This document shows, in pieces, positions 34,800 to 46,769 of a stretch of 64,000 nt of DNA (position 1 is the first letter of the stretch; every line of letters starts with the position of its first letter). Source of the stretch: Utricularia gibba (Eukaryota; Streptophyta; Magnoliopsida; Lamiales; Lentibulariaceae). The notes beneath the pieces were generated by a model. It made no database searches. It saw nothing but the letters and a program-made list of their open reading frames with translations, and was not told the DNA's origin. A program made the translations under genes and the position numbers. The stretch lies in contig NEEC01000012.1 of assembly GCA_002189035.1 (NCBI GenBank), positions 1,178,001 to 1,242,000 of the forward strand, written 5' to 3'.

Positions 34800-37545
34800 A
34801 AGATCATCAACAGCTTGGCTCAACCAGAACTATCTATGTATAACGATTTATAAATTGGTTGTAGCATAAACACTCTTATTTGTGAATCCGTTGCTTAGTT
34901 GTTTTTAAAATTAGCCAGAGATCTAACCCCTACAAGTCCTTTTTTTTTTGTTAAAAAAATAACTTGAATGTATGGGAAGGTCTGATTTCCAGATGAAGAA
35001 TTAGCATACTAACCGCCTCTCATTTCTCCCGTACATTATCCATGGGAATTCTTTTTTATTAGGTCTTGCAACAATCAAGGGGGAGTTCAAATAAATTTAT
35101 GCTTGTTGGGAAACAGGTATAATTGTTATATTAATATTTTAGTTTTGTTAACTTACTATGTTTTCGCAATGGATATCTACCATTTTAAAAAAAATTAAGT
35201 GTTGACCATTAACTGGTTCGATAAAATTAATTTGGTCAATTTTGCTTATCATTTGAATAACAATTGGATGTAAACACTAGTTATTTTACTCATTTGAGTA
35301 ACTTATTCTAATGAAATTTATAACTCGTTCTCACTATCTAAATAATAAATCAAAAAGTGATACAAAGGTAGATTTATCCGACAGCCATGTACAATAGCAC
35401 TAATAAATTTATTTGAGAGATGGCCATCTTGCATCTACACAATCTGACAAAGGGCCACTTCTCGTCTATGCAATTTGAGAAATTATTATCTTCTTAAAAA
35501 CCTAAGAGAAATTGTGGTCCTTATTATGTAGATTTCAAGTAATTTATTAATTCTAGAAATATATTGACATGTTAATGTATATTCACATTTCCTTTTTTTT
35601 ATCAGTGCATATCTATATTCGTAGATATCATTTTATTAACACTTTAAAATTCAAAATATTGCATATATTTAAACTATACCATGTTAAAAAACCTAATAAA
35701 ATAGATATGTTGCAACATTTGATTAGTCGTTATACAATGCAAATATTTTCTAAGCATCATCATTATCCCCAATATATCGTCAAATTAAATTAATAGAAAA
35801 ATTTAATAACCGAATGTTCATAAATATTTCCAAAAAAAATTTTCTTAGGCATCATTTAATGCAATAAACGGTGCATACTATTTTTTTATAAAATATATTT
35901 TTAAAAAACTAAATGTTCATTAGTTAGATGCTATTTCTAATATTGTATCAACTTTCTGGAGTGGAATCCTGAAAAATGAAAAAAATTGAACTTTAGAATA
36001 GAGAGATCAATAACTATAAAATAATAAAAATATTTAATTTAAGACAAACTGTTTGAAATATATCAAAAGTTAGTCAATTCTAACTAATGAAACAACCAAG
36101 AATCTATCATATAAATCAAATATCCATACAACACATCAATTTCACACATAGTCTCATCCAAACCAACACCATATCAATGTGCAATCTTGATTGTCAATTT
36201 ATTATTTAATGATGCACTGAAGGTATTATGGCCATGTGACAGATGCCCCTGTTGCACCAATCACTCAAGGAAAAGAATTTAGATGTGGAGGAGTTAACAA
36301 TTTTCTTCTATAAGTAAAAAAATAAATATCACTCCACCGAAAAGGGGATTTACTAGGCCCTCCTACTTTTGTAACACCAAACTTATGGAACTTGCTAGAC
36401 ATATAAAAAATTATAATACAAAAGAAAAATACAGTAAAAAAATCATATAATCCATTGTACTAAACAAATGCTATAAATATTTATCTTCCAATGTTATAGC
36501 AGACACTTAAGTCATTTAAAATATTTATTTTCAACAAAATCTCCTTATCCACCAAACAGCACCCAAAAAATAGTTACGAATTTTTTTTAAAAAAAATATT
36601 CACATTGGATTGGTTCGACAATGTTTATTTTACTAAATATTGTTCGGCCAGAACTTTTAAAAAATACAATAAAAAAGTAGATTCAATATATTCAATAGTG
36701 GTATTACTTTTTTTATACAAAAAAATAACGTGAACATTTTAAAATATAGTCTAAGAAAAAAATTTTAGAATAATTGTTTTAGAGACACATCTGTGTTCTG
36801 AAAATTTTTGTAGTCTATTTTTATTTTTTAAAAATAAAAATAATTTTATTCTACAATACTATCATTTGTAAAAATCATTCTATCAAAAAATACTTTTGAA
36901 ATTGTACTACAAAAATCATTTTCTAGTTTATTTTTATTTTTTATTTGTATATTTCTAAAATAATTTTGAAAAGTAAAAATAACTTTTAAAGATTTTCTAA
37001 AACAATACTAATATTCTAAAATCATTAAATATGTAGCAACACAAATTTAATGCACATCAACCCTTCTTGTATACCGAACCATCGTTTTTCACCCGTTTCT
37101 TCCTCCCGATCCCCCACCTGCCAAAAGAGTCCATCTAATTTGCTAATATCTCCTTTGTATAGTGGAAGTGTCTCACCCTATCAAATTACACATTTTTTTG
37201 GATGAGTGATGTAGTATATATCCACCAATAGGAATATGTTATGGGCACTATTTGTTATTAGATGTATATTTTAGAGAATTTTGCCCACTTCTTTTTATTA
37301 GATGCAACACCTAAGTCAAGGACATTCAGTCTTGAAAAAGAATTTTGAAAAACTGTTATGCATCCTTTATACCTCTAAGTGATCCTAAGAACATTTTTTA
37401 TGGGTTAAAAAAATTGAAAACATTTGGGAAAAAATTGAAAACATGTATCAATGCGCAGGTTCTGCATTTGAGAACATGCTTAATTTGTGAATGGCTACAC
37501 TTGGATCTACTCTTGACATATTCATAATTGAAAATCAGGGTCTCC
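34800..37545. other. Strongly AT-rich spacer
   Basis: 2.7 kb of very AT-rich DNA with many A and T runs. ORFs at 35569-35793 and 37345-37527 have no motif. I see no element ends. A matrix-attachment or heterochromatin role cannot be judged from sequence alone. Confidence 0.45.
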
Positions 37546-37550
37546 TTGGT

Positions 37551-37869
37551 TGTTGTATGGAGTTCTATTTTAATCTATGTTGTTTTATCCAGGTCATCGT
37601 CTCTAATGTGAACATCATTGATATTAACAAAATGTAACCCTTCCCAAATGAGAGGATTGCTAGAAATGTAAGAATATTGATGGACTTCTTCTCACATTTC
37701 TCCTTAGTCACAAGACTCTATTTATATACGAAAACAAATAAAGTAAAGATAAGTCTTCCACCCTAAATCTAAGCTATAAAAACAAGTAGGGACAAAAATT
37801 TTGTCACCAAAATAAATATTTAATTCATCTACGTCTTTTCCTACACTTGTTCAATTATTGTTTCTAACA
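37551..37869 (-). repeat. Copia 3' LTR, 319 bp, minus strand
   Basis: On the minus strand it starts TGTTAGAAACAATAATTG after the purine tract CTCGAGGGGGGCT (37870-37882) and ends CCATACAACA. GTATATAAATAGAG at ~37720 is a TATA box. Upstream on the same strand is the copia RNase H tail. Confidence 0.7.
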
Positions 37870-37882
37870 AGCCCCCCTCGAG

Positions 37883-38154
37883 TTGATAGTGAGATAGAGC
37901 TGATAATCCCAAAATCTAAAACACATGACTCTAAAGCTAGATGTGGCAATGACGTTGTAAATAAATTTAACTAGTTGTTTTTTAGAACCAATCTTATGAA
38001 GCTCAATTAAACCATCTATTACTCCATTCATGATGATATGATAATCTATTTATTAAGACTAATGCTGTCCTTGTATGTTATTATCTGCTTTTGGTACCTA
38101 ACACTCGCAGTTTACGTTTTTCACAGCTTTGGAAGGAGCTTCCCAAGTGTTCAG
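37883..38154 (-). pseudogene. Copia RNase H C-terminal tail
   Basis: The minus-strand translation across frames gives RLSYHHEWSN, IELHKIGSKKQLVKFIYN, SFRVMCF and a closing block before the purine tract. This parallels the DYHF-RE-...-GSK-QLADIFTKAL-...-LESHV end of copia RNase H. It is cut at 38154, where the gypsy LTR begins. Confidence 0.5.
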
Positions 38155-38696
38155 TGATACGACTCTCCAATCAACAAGTGATTGGCAAACCAGATCTTGG
38201 TTGAAAAGAAACAATCCCTCAAAGAAAAGAAGTTGACCCTTAAGGATTGAAAGATCCTTGTAACCCAAACTATAAAATGGTACCACACTCACAGAATCAA
38301 GGAAGGGATTGAGAGTGATAAACCACACACTAGACACCACAAGCAAGGCTTGATAAGTCAAAGTTCCACAAGAACTCAAGAAAGTAGAATTGCTCTCAAA
38401 AGTAATTACCATCAAAGTTGTTCTAAACAAGAGTAGACCCTTCTTATATAGATGAAGGATTGAGCGTCCTTTGAAGAAATGTAGTAATAATAATGTATTT
38501 GGGAGTAATGTACCTTCTCTAATCAAGTTGGTCCACTTTAAAAAGATTGAATTGGCCCATTAGCCCTTAATCACCTCTGGATTCATTCTTGGTCTTGATC
38601 TAGTGATTGTCCCAACTGAAATCTATGGAGGATTATTGATCTTCTATCCTTTATCTTCATTGTTATCATCTATAACATCCATGATCTCATTATCCA
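38155..38696 (-). repeat. 3' LTR of the deleted gypsy
   Basis: Starts on the minus strand TGGATAATGAGATCATGG after a purine tract AAAAGAAGGGG (38697-38707) and ends GGAGAGTCGTATCA. It is ~540 bp and similar to 41515-42086 except for a ~40-bp gap near 38555. The polyprotein frame runs into the LTR (NEIMDVIDDNNEDKG, stop), so coding and LTR overlap. Confidence 0.82.
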
Positions 38697-39118
38697 CCCC
38701 TTCTTTTAGCAGATTCAACCTTGAATCATCACCATCTATATCACAAGGAATCAAGTCAGCAATATGCTACATAGAGTGGACCGAAAACTCACCTGGAGGA
38801 TCAATCTTATAAGCATTGTCATTGATTTTCTCAATGACTTGAAAGAGTCCATCTCCTCTTGGTGAAAGCTATGAATGTCTTTTGCTTGGAAATCTTTCCT
38901 TTCGAAAATGTACCCAAACCCAATCTCCTGGTTGTAGAGTAACTCTCTTCCTATGTTTATTTGATTTAGCTGCATACTCCTTGTTTTTTACTTTCAGTTG
39001 ATTTTGAACCTTCTCATGTAGTGTTCTGATTGTATTGGCTCTCTTAGTACCATCAAAACTACAAAATTCATCAGATGGAAGGGGCAACAAGTCTATAGGA
39101 GCACGAGGATTAAAATTC
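38697..39118 (-). pseudogene. Gypsy integrase C-terminus
   Basis: The minus strand reads LLPLPSDEFCSFDGTKRAN, TLHEKVQNQLKVKNKEYAAK, VTLQPGDWVWVHFRKERFPS, then a stop, SPRGDGLFQVIEKINDNAYK, and a PPGEF block. These are the GPY/F-type integrase tail motifs of Ty3/gypsy. The frame shifts once near 38870. Confidence 0.8.
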
Positions 39119-39119
39119 C

Positions 39120-40869
39120 TGCATCACTTACAGTATAGCCAAGAAAAGAGATTTTTGTTTTTTGCAAGTAGGAAGATTCTCTTGTAGGTTAGAGTTTTGT
39201 GACAAATACTCTTTAAACAAGAGCAAAAGAAAGGGATTTCTGGCATGTAACACTCTTTTCACATCACTCATTCTTGCAACAAGGCATTCAACTTCTTTTT
39301 TCCTCACAACTCCTTCATTCACGTCTTTTTTTCACTCTTTTTTAGGTGTTCTTTTCCTTTCTCGTGATATATCTTTTTTCCCACCCAAGCTCTCATCCCT
39401 CAACTCACCAAAAGATTTGATTGCAGCAGCAATCTAAACACTATCTTCGTGTGCCTCTTTTGGAGATAAAGGCACCAACGTGATTGGTTTTCCTTTCATA
39501 GAAAAGGAATACTTGTTAATATAGCCATCATAAATGACCTTCCTATCATATTGCCAATACCTTCCCAAGAGTATATGTCTTGCATGCATGGGCACTACAT
39601 CACAAAGGATCTAATCCTGATACTTTCCATTTTAGAAAGCAACAATAACTTGCTTATTGATCATTACTTCACTCCCTTCGTTCAACCATTGAAGGTTGTA
39701 GGGATTTGGATGATTGAGAGTAGGAAGATGGAGTTTATCCACCATGAGAGTACTAGCAACCTTTATGCAACTGCCTCCATCGATTATTAGGCTACAAACC
39801 TTCCCATGCACAAAGCGTGTATGGAATAAGTTTTCGTGTTGCTCCTCCATTGGCTTAGCATCCATGGCTAAAGTCCTTGTTACAAAACTTTCACCAATGA
39901 CAAGTTGTTGTTCCCCAAAATCTATCTCTTGTACTTCACTTCCACTTTTACTCTCAACTTCAGATTCAAAATCTCCAGAATCCTTTAGATTCATGGTCCT
40001 CTTGTTTGGACATTCTGAAGCAATATGACCATGGCCAAGAAATTTGAAACACTTGATACTTTGTGTTTGTCCAGAAGACTTAAATTTTTTTTTCTGGTTT
40101 CGAGTATCTGAGGTTCCCTCTTTCACCGGTCCAAACTTGGTTGATTTCTCAAATAAAGGATAATTTGGTTTCTTCTCCTTACTTCCAGCAACTTTCAACG
40201 AAGTAGAAGGTTTTGGATGGTTTCTATGTTGTCTCTTAGACTTTAGTTGCTTCTCAATCTTGATGGCAATGTGCAACATGTCTTCAATCTCCACATAGTG
40301 TTGCAGTTCGACCACTTGAGAGATTTCCTTGTTTAAAGCATAGAGGAATCTTGCCATTGTAGCTTTTCTATCCTATGTTATATTGGCTCAAATCATTAAC
40401 ACTTCCATTTCATGTGTGTGTCTACCCCTTGGTCTTTCATCATATCTTGCATCACGATTTCGCCTCCAATTTCTTTGATATCTTCGTTCTAATCATCTCC
40501 ACCAGATGAATCATACACATCATGGTTGTTTTTATTATTTCTGGTTTGTTCACCATGCCTTGCCTCTTCATCCTCAGATTTCGAATCTTTTTCTAATTGA
40601 GAATTTCTTCTGCTATGGGGTGTTGGAACTCTTGTTCTGCCATGGGAGACACTATCCTCTTCTTGTTTTTTGATGTTCTTGAGAAATTCATCATGTTCCT
40701 CTAGTTTGATGTGGATTTGCTCCATGCATCTTTGCAGTCTCGTGAACTCAATTTGCAATGCATTAAGTACGAAACAAACATCCATAGCACCTAATTCTTC
40801 TGCAGTGTTGTTAGAGCTCGACATCCTACTACTAGAGAAAGTGTAGACAAAAGGAAGGAAAGGAAACAA
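39120..40869 (-). pseudogene. Gypsy gag and protease, minus strand
   Basis: Gag N-terminus at 40869-40489 (FTRLQRCMEQIHIKLEEHDE, then an acidic RNSQLEKDSKSEDEE region). The gag middle is missing, being replaced by a short non-coding gap at 40360-40488. The gag end and protease are at 40357-39632: [20 protein letters not shown], zinc knuckle [14 protein letters not shown] (second Cys of CxxC replaced by Phe), then [13 protein letters not shown] (active-site DGG). The linker continues in broken frames to ~39120. Related to 47575-49797. Confidence 0.78.
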
Positions 40870-41499
40870 CGAAGGAAAGATAGAAGTAAAAGAAGAAGTA
40901 GAGAATTTCCAACCTCAATTCATCTTGAACTTTAAGACTCAATAAACCTTAAATGATCAATCTAAGTATGGTTTAAAGAGATAAGGGTGGCTAGGGTAAT
41001 GAGTGACATAAAGCAAATAAGCAATATAGGACTTGGTGATGGTAATAGTAATTATGATTAGGTAAGAGTAGAAATGGAAGGATAGAACATAACTTTTTGT
41101 GATTAGTACAAAGGAGGTAGGTAGACAATTGATAAGAGTTAAAATGGAATATAGGTGTGACAAGAGACAAAGTTGTACAACATTGACTTTTCATTTGTTT
41201 GGTAAATGGATTATTCAATGGATTCAAATGGTTAACCTTTTTTTTTACTTTTCTTTTGTTTGGGAAACTAGAGAAATTCAAGTTGCTAACCTTCTTTCTC
41301 TCTTCAACACGTTTTTTTTTCCTTTGTAGCAATCAAGAAGAATAGGATGGCATAAATAGAACGAACGAACCCCACTTTGTTTTTCTTTCCAAATGAAGAG
41401 ATAAACAAAAGATAAGATAACTAAATCAAAATGGATCTGGATTTTTTTTTCTTTAGAACCGAACAACAACAAGAGAGGTAGGATGTGAAGAGAAAGATT

Positions 41500-41512
41500 G
41501 GCTCTAATACCA
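41500..41512 (-). other. Primer-binding site of the deleted gypsy
   Basis: Minus strand TGGTATTAGAGCC, two bases after the LTR end GTATCA, is one change from the initiator-Met PBS. Confidence 0.8.
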
Positions 41513-41514
41513 CC

Positions 41515-42086
41515 TGATACGACCCTCCAATCAACAAGTGATTGACAAACCAGATTTTCGTTGAAACGAAACAATCCCTCAAAGAAAAGAAGTTGGCCCT
41601 CAAGGATTGAAAGATCCTTGCAACCAAATTATAAAATGCTACCACACTCACAAAATCAAGAAAGGAATTGGGAGTGATAAACCACATACTAGACACCACA
41701 AGCAAAACTTGATAAATCTAAGTTCTACATGAACTCAAGTAAGGAGAATTGCTCTCAAAAGTGATTACCATCAAAGTTGTTCTAAACAAGAGTAGGCCCT
41801 TCTTATATAGATGAAGGATTGGGCGTTCTTTGAATAAATGTAGTAATAATAATGTATTTAGGTGTAATGAGCCTTCTCTAATCAAGTTGGTCCACTTTAA
41901 AAATGTTGAATTCCTTGCCAAACACCTCATAGTTTTGTTGATTGGCCCATAAGCCCTTAAGCACTTCTTGCTTCATTCTTGGTCTTGATCTAGTTACTGG
42001 CCCAATTCAAATCAACGGAGGATTATTGATCTTCTGTCATTTATCTTCATTGTTATCATCTGTAACATCCATGATCTCATCAATCA
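41515..42086 (-). repeat. 5' LTR of the deleted gypsy, ~572 bp
   Basis: On the minus strand it starts TGATTGATGAGATCATGG and ends GGAGGGTCGTATCA followed by the PBS. It keeps a ~40-bp stretch (around 41910-41950) absent from the 3' LTR. A Tat-type solo LTR is inserted right at its outer edge (42088). Confidence 0.82.
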
Positions 42087-42087
42087 C

Positions 42088-43289
42088 TGATAACACCGTT
42101 TTTATGGTATTTTTATATATATTTTTAAATGTGTTTTTTAGGGTTAAATGTTTTTTAGGGTCCTAAAATGTTGTCTTTTGCGTATTTGGACTGTTGAAAT
42201 ATGTTTATTGTGAAAATAGGCTCAATTGGCAATAATTGAGCCGAAAACTCTAATATTTCGTCTAGTCTGTGTTTTAAGTCTTACTAGGGTGAGAGCTAGT
42301 ATTGTAGCAGCGTACTTTTTGCGTTGACAAGTCAGAAGGGACAGAAAAGTTGTACAAAAGCTAATTTCCGCCAAAAGTAGCCGCCCTTCTGAAGAGATCT
42401 CCCTACTTGAAGCCTGACAAAAAGACCAAGCTGCCCTTACTTTTGAGCAGCAAAAGGGAAAAAGGATGAGAGAGAGAAGAAGAGAGTACAGTATGCACAT
42501 AGAGTGCACAGATAGCGAACAGGAGCAAGGGGAGCAAGGAGAACGTCGTTTCTCCAGCGAAAGTCTCCGGCAGCCTCCAGATCTGTGAATCTACACCACC
42601 GTTTCGGCCAGAACCTTGATTTCTAGCAGATTTCCAGCCCACAGAAGCATCCTGCAACTTTTATTTGCGCATTTTCTGCACTTTTCTACGAGAACCTATT
42701 ATCGTTACTGTTTTCGTTTCTATACTTTCTGCTGCTTTTCAGTACCTTAGTGTGGACGGGAAACTCGCTATAGACCTTGCCTTAGTTTATAAACATGTTT
42801 TTGTTTAAGCTTTTCACATTTTCTTTTAAGCTTACTATGCCATTTACTGTTCCTGCACACGCATATTGTGTTTTCGTACACTCTTACTCTGTTTTTAAGT
42901 GTTTTTGAGCTGGGTTTAAGCCTATGGGCTCTATTGAGTGACACAATAGTCAGACCCTGGTGTAAAACCCAGCCAAGTTACGTTTATTTTATGTTTTCTG
43001 CACCTTCACGTTAATTTCAGTCCTTTTTCATCCCTGCAACTCGTTTATTTTAGTCACTGTTATTTTAGATCTTACATGCGTTAGAACTAAACCCCAGAAA
43101 ACCCCCTGTTTCCAGTAAATATGTTAAATTTCAGGAAATTACAACCATTCCCTGTGGATTCGACCCTTGCTTGCCACACTATATTAATTCCCATGATTTT
43201 TGTAGTAGAATAGCTAGGTTTATAACTTTTTTTTGATGCGTTGAATGTGCTAGACCGCGACATTTAGCAACCCATTCCAACGTTCATCA
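42088..43289 (+). repeat. Solo Tat/Athila-type LTR with target duplication, 1202 bp
   Basis: Starts TGATAACACCG, ends AACGTTCATCA, and is flanked by ATCAC on both sides (42083-42087 and 43290-43294). The near-3' phrase TCCCTGTGGATTCGACCC is characteristic of this LTR class. No internal region is present, so it is a solo LTR formed by LTR-LTR recombination. It lies at the edge of the gypsy LTR, making it the younger insertion. Confidence 0.92.
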
Positions 43290-43294
43290 ATCAC

Positions 43295-43785
43295 CCATCC
43301 TGCAATTACCCTAGGCCAAATGTACTTAATTTTATAGTTCTTACCAAGCTCGGCAAAAGGACTCATGCAAGGTTTGCAGTCATTTAACTTAATCTATCTC
43401 ACTTTCTCTCCACCATTATATAACTGATGTGGGATTCATCTAAGTTGGTTTTGTCACCATTCCTTGAATAGGGCCTTATACTATTTCAATGTGTTTCATA
43501 TATTGATGGAAGATAGAATTATGAGCAATGTTAATTGTACCTTGAGTGTCACATGCCTTATAGATCAAAAGATGTGATGGAACCTACAAGTTAATAGGAA
43601 GCTATGAGAGTGATTTTAATTTGCAAACTAGCATTCCCATATGTAATATTCCAATTTGACTGAAGCTCAAGAAATAACTGATTGCTTCTTAGTCTTCCAT
43701 GAAATCAAAGATGTTCCAAATAAGACATAATATCCAGACAATTAGTTTGCAATGTCTCTTAGTCGAAAGTCAGATTTCAACAGAA
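43295..43785. other. Spacer
   Basis: AT-rich. No recognised coding motif. It would be the right flank of the deleted gypsy element before the solo LTR arrived. Confidence 0.4.
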
Positions 43786-44200
43786 ATATGTGGCTCTTTA
43801 TTTTTTTTTCCCACTAGATATTGCACAACATACTCAGCATCTAACCAATGAATAAGAGCAAGGAAATTTAAATATTGATTTAGTTGATGCATAGTATAGT
43901 AATATTCAGCCGTGTAAAGCCAAGATATCAAAGATGTCCTACCAGTTGTTTATACTTCAACTATAGACGATACTAAATTAAACAAGGTGGAAAAGGAGTG
44001 GCTACTGCTTTGCAAGTATGTAGGTTGAGGTTTTGAATGATGTTCTTGATATACTTTTATTTGTTGTAGAAAATCCATCAAGGAAAATGAATTAACTCAA
44101 TACCAAGATAGTATGTGGCTCTACCAAGGTTCTTAAAACCGAAAGCTTGATGAAGTGAAGTTTTGGCTGCATCAAGTTTGTATGTACAAAGTACAACTAA
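43786..44200 (-). pseudogene. Copia RT relic, minus strand
   Basis: Minus-strand blocks: AFGFKNLGRATYYLGIEL near 44100, YKQLVGHL-stop-YLGFTRLNI near 43920, and LIHWLDAEYVVQYLVG near 43810. These correspond to the copia RT/RNase H border motifs (DLG-L-YFLGIE, Y--LVGSL-YL--TRPDI, H--A--R-LRYLKG). Many stops. No ends found. Confidence 0.65.
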
Positions 44201-45040
44201 AGAATATCATCTAAGACAAAAAGTGTTACAAAGAAGTAATATTAAATAAGTAGTGATTCCAATTGTCATAAGCTTGCTGAATTCAAAAGATAGACTTTTT
44301 TCATTTTATATATGATTTCTATTGTCACGACCCACATCCCCTTGCACAATGTTTGCTACTCAAACTTCACATCATTAGATGCTTCCCTTTCAGAGAAAAC
44401 AAGTCATACAAAATTAGAAAAATCTCTCTATTTTAATGCATTCTTTATCTTATTCATAACCAATGTAGGATAATGTTACTAGACTCCTAGCATTATATTC
44501 TCCCCCCCCCCCCCTAGCCACTTGGCATCCTCGTAGAGTGCCCCCTTGTCCCACATTGTTATGGGCCCGGCAATTGCTATGATATCGAATGTTATGACCT
44601 ATGCTCTTCTTGTATGATATGTTTATTTCTAGCAACTAGCTCTCTTGACTTTATGTTCTCTCTTTTGAAGGAAAGGCTTGTACAAGATTAGAAACATCCT
44701 CCTATTTAAAAAAATCTCCTCTTTTGTATGTAACCAATGGTATGGTTACTAAGCTCCCATCCTTACAAAATAGACATTTACATCAAATCATATTTCATGA
44801 GCATTAATTAACCACTATAAATCATTTGAAACATAATGAGCATTTATTCAGTAACAGAAATGAATGAAATTCGAGCACGCAATAGAGACTTAGAAAATTT
44901 AGATGTTGGATTTAAAAACAACTTTTTCAGGTTCAGCAGATTTGAGAGATTTTAAAAAGAAATTCATAATTTCTTGCTCCCATCTCTAAACCATGGAATT
45001 ATTTTCTGAAACATTATCAAAACTCCAAGAGTTGCAAAGG
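44201..45040. other. Spacer with poly-C run
   Basis: Contains a C homopolymer (about 14) at 44501-44515 and, at 44800-45040, weak similarity to 24590-24800 (shared ATTCATAATTT, CAAAACT, GAGATTTTA phrases). No coding region recognised. Confidence 0.4.
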
Positions 45041-45643
45041 TGATGAGTCACAGGAAGATAATAAGTGTATTTAAAGAATGATGAAGAGTTTGTCCAAGTG
45101 AACACATTAGAGACAAAGATGATTCCAACGGGACCAATGACTAAGAGCAATAGCAAGATGCTTGAAGATACACTTAAGACTCTACTCAATAAAATTGGAA
45201 TTAAACATGGGCTTGAAGACATCCCATCAAAAGAGCTCAACTACTTGAAGATGGATTTATCTTAGAGCATTGGGCTTGTTAGACTTTTCTATTTCATTTA
45301 GTTTGGACTATGTAATGTTAGAGCCCAATTCTAGAGTATAAATACTCTAGAGATGTACTAATTCAGGATCTTTGGTCATTTTATGTATCTTGTGAGGATT
45401 CCCCTCTCCTTTGAGTGCTTGAACACTCTTAACTTATCAAGCTTTGAGCTTGTGGCGTTCTAGGATTATCACTTCCAATCAATCTCTCTTTTCTGAAGTG
45501 TGGCTCCTAATTTTCTTTGTTTCTAAGTTTGGTTGCAAGAGATTTATTCTCTTGAGGGTAGACTTGGGTGGGTTCTCTTCTAAGCTTCAAAATCACCTCT
45601 TTTTTGTGGGTTGCTAATCTCTATAGATTAGAGGGTCACATCA
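45041..45643 (+). repeat. Gypsy-family LTR, mosaic
   Basis: Starts TGATGAGTCACAGG and ends GGGTCACATCA. The first ~220 bp (coding tail VYLKNDEEFVQVNTLETKMI, GPMTKSNSKMLEDTLKTLL) differ at many positions from the 20218 and 22706 copies. From about 45262 to the end it is virtually identical to the 20218 copy, and identity continues into the following Athila sequence. Flanks are AAAGG (5') and AAACG (3'), so this LTR appears to be built from two insertions. Confidence 0.82.
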
Positions 45644-46454
45644 AAACGTTGGTACTAAAGATCACGTTGGTAAAGAAAACGTTGCAAAAAACAGAATCAG
45701 ACCTCAAATTAAACGCTGGAAAACATAGTAAAACAGTCACACGCGAAGAACTTGCGCAAGCAAGGCTTCACAGTAGATACTCAGCCGTAAACGCTCACAC
45801 GCGCATGCTTGACTCTAAACAACAAAAGTTGATGAAAAACGAAAGGAAAGGAATCCAAAACATGCTAGACTCGACTCTAAACCCTAGATTGACTCTTTGG
45901 TTGTCCACCACTTCGACTCCCTTAGGTCTTCGCGTTTGGATCTTTATATAATGGTGGGGATTTGCCGGGCATTCTTGATGGGCTCGGACCAAATCTTATA
46001 TCCGAATGTTTGAAGATTTGATACAAATCTTCTAGGATGAGATCCAAGTTTTCCAAGATATGATGCGAATCTTATCTTATCCGAAAATTTTCGACCGAGT
46101 CTTCACCTCCGGATAGACCAAATCTTAGCCTCCATCAAAGTAGTTCGAAAATCCTCCAAATTATTCCAAATTCATCCTGAAAAATCACAAAACACACTTT
46201 CCCTCCAAAAAGATCAAAGTGGTATGAAAGATATAAAATTCTTCTAAAAACATAAAGAAAGTGGGATAAAAAGAATGCAATACTCTAAAGTGTTTTTAGG
46301 ACTCTTCTAAGAGAGTCCTAAAAACCATAAATATAAGTGACATAAAATCACTTATCAACTCCCCCACACTTAAATGTTTGCTTGTCCTCAAGCAAATGTT
46401 TAAGGTATTTTCCTTCAAAATAGTAACTTGCAAATAGAGTTAAGGTAACAATAT
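45644..46454 (-). repeat. Athila 3'-end fragment, inverted copy of 19408-20217
   Basis: The sequence is the reverse complement of the Athila 3' end: polypurine tract, LTR start and most of the LTR. Differences from 19408-20217 are few. For example, the 127-codon reading through the LTR junction is identical at both sites. It contains CTTGCGCAAG at 45751 and a perfect 12-bp-stem hairpin at 46293-46324. It ends abruptly at 46454, where a truncated gypsy LTR begins. Confidence 0.85.
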
Positions 46455-46768
46455 CCTAGAGTATAAATACTCTAAAATTGTACTCTTTAAGGATCTTTAG
46501 TCATTTCATGTATGTTGTGAGGATCTCCTCTTCTTTGAGTGCTTAAACACTCTTAACTTATCAAGCTTTGAGCTTGTGGCGTTCTAGGATTATCACTTCC
46601 AATCAATCTCTCTTTTCTGAAGTGTGACTCCTAATTTTCTTTGTTTCGAAGTCTGGTTGCAAGAGATTAATTCTCTTGAGGGTAGACTTGGGTGGGTTCT
46701 CTTCTAAGCTTCAAAATCACCTCTTGTTCGTGGGTTGGTAATCTATATAAATTAGAGGGTCACATCTT
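46455..46768 (+). repeat. Truncated 5' LTR of the 46.8-50.9 kb gypsy
   Basis: Matches the last ~310 bp of the gypsy LTR family (CTAGAGTATAAATACTC, the GAACACTCTTAACTTATC-like phrase, GAGGGTAGACTTGGGTGG, GAGGGTCACATC). The first ~290 bp are missing; the Athila fragment takes their place. A PBS follows at once. Confidence 0.82.
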
Positions 46769-46769
46769 T

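Larger units (their letters stand above)
38155..42086 (-). mobile_element. Internally deleted Ty3/gypsy element, minus strand
   Basis: Two LTRs (41515-42086 and 38155-38696) in the same orientation bracket a PBS, gag, protease and the integrase C-terminus. RT, RNase H and most of integrase are missing: the join lies near 39120, where the protease-to-RT linker passes directly into the integrase tail. Gag and protease are clearly related to those at 47575-49797. Flanking pentamers (TTCAG left, CTGAT or CCCAT right) do not match, so the ends may have been rearranged. Confidence 0.8.

Noticed and set aside
38150-42091. Target duplication of the deleted gypsy element
   Set aside because: TTCAG on the left and CTGAT, or CCCAT after removing the solo LTR, on the right do not match in any register I tried.
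44501-44515. Poly-C run
   Set aside because: Simple homopolymer without associated features; its length may not even be reliable in assembly.
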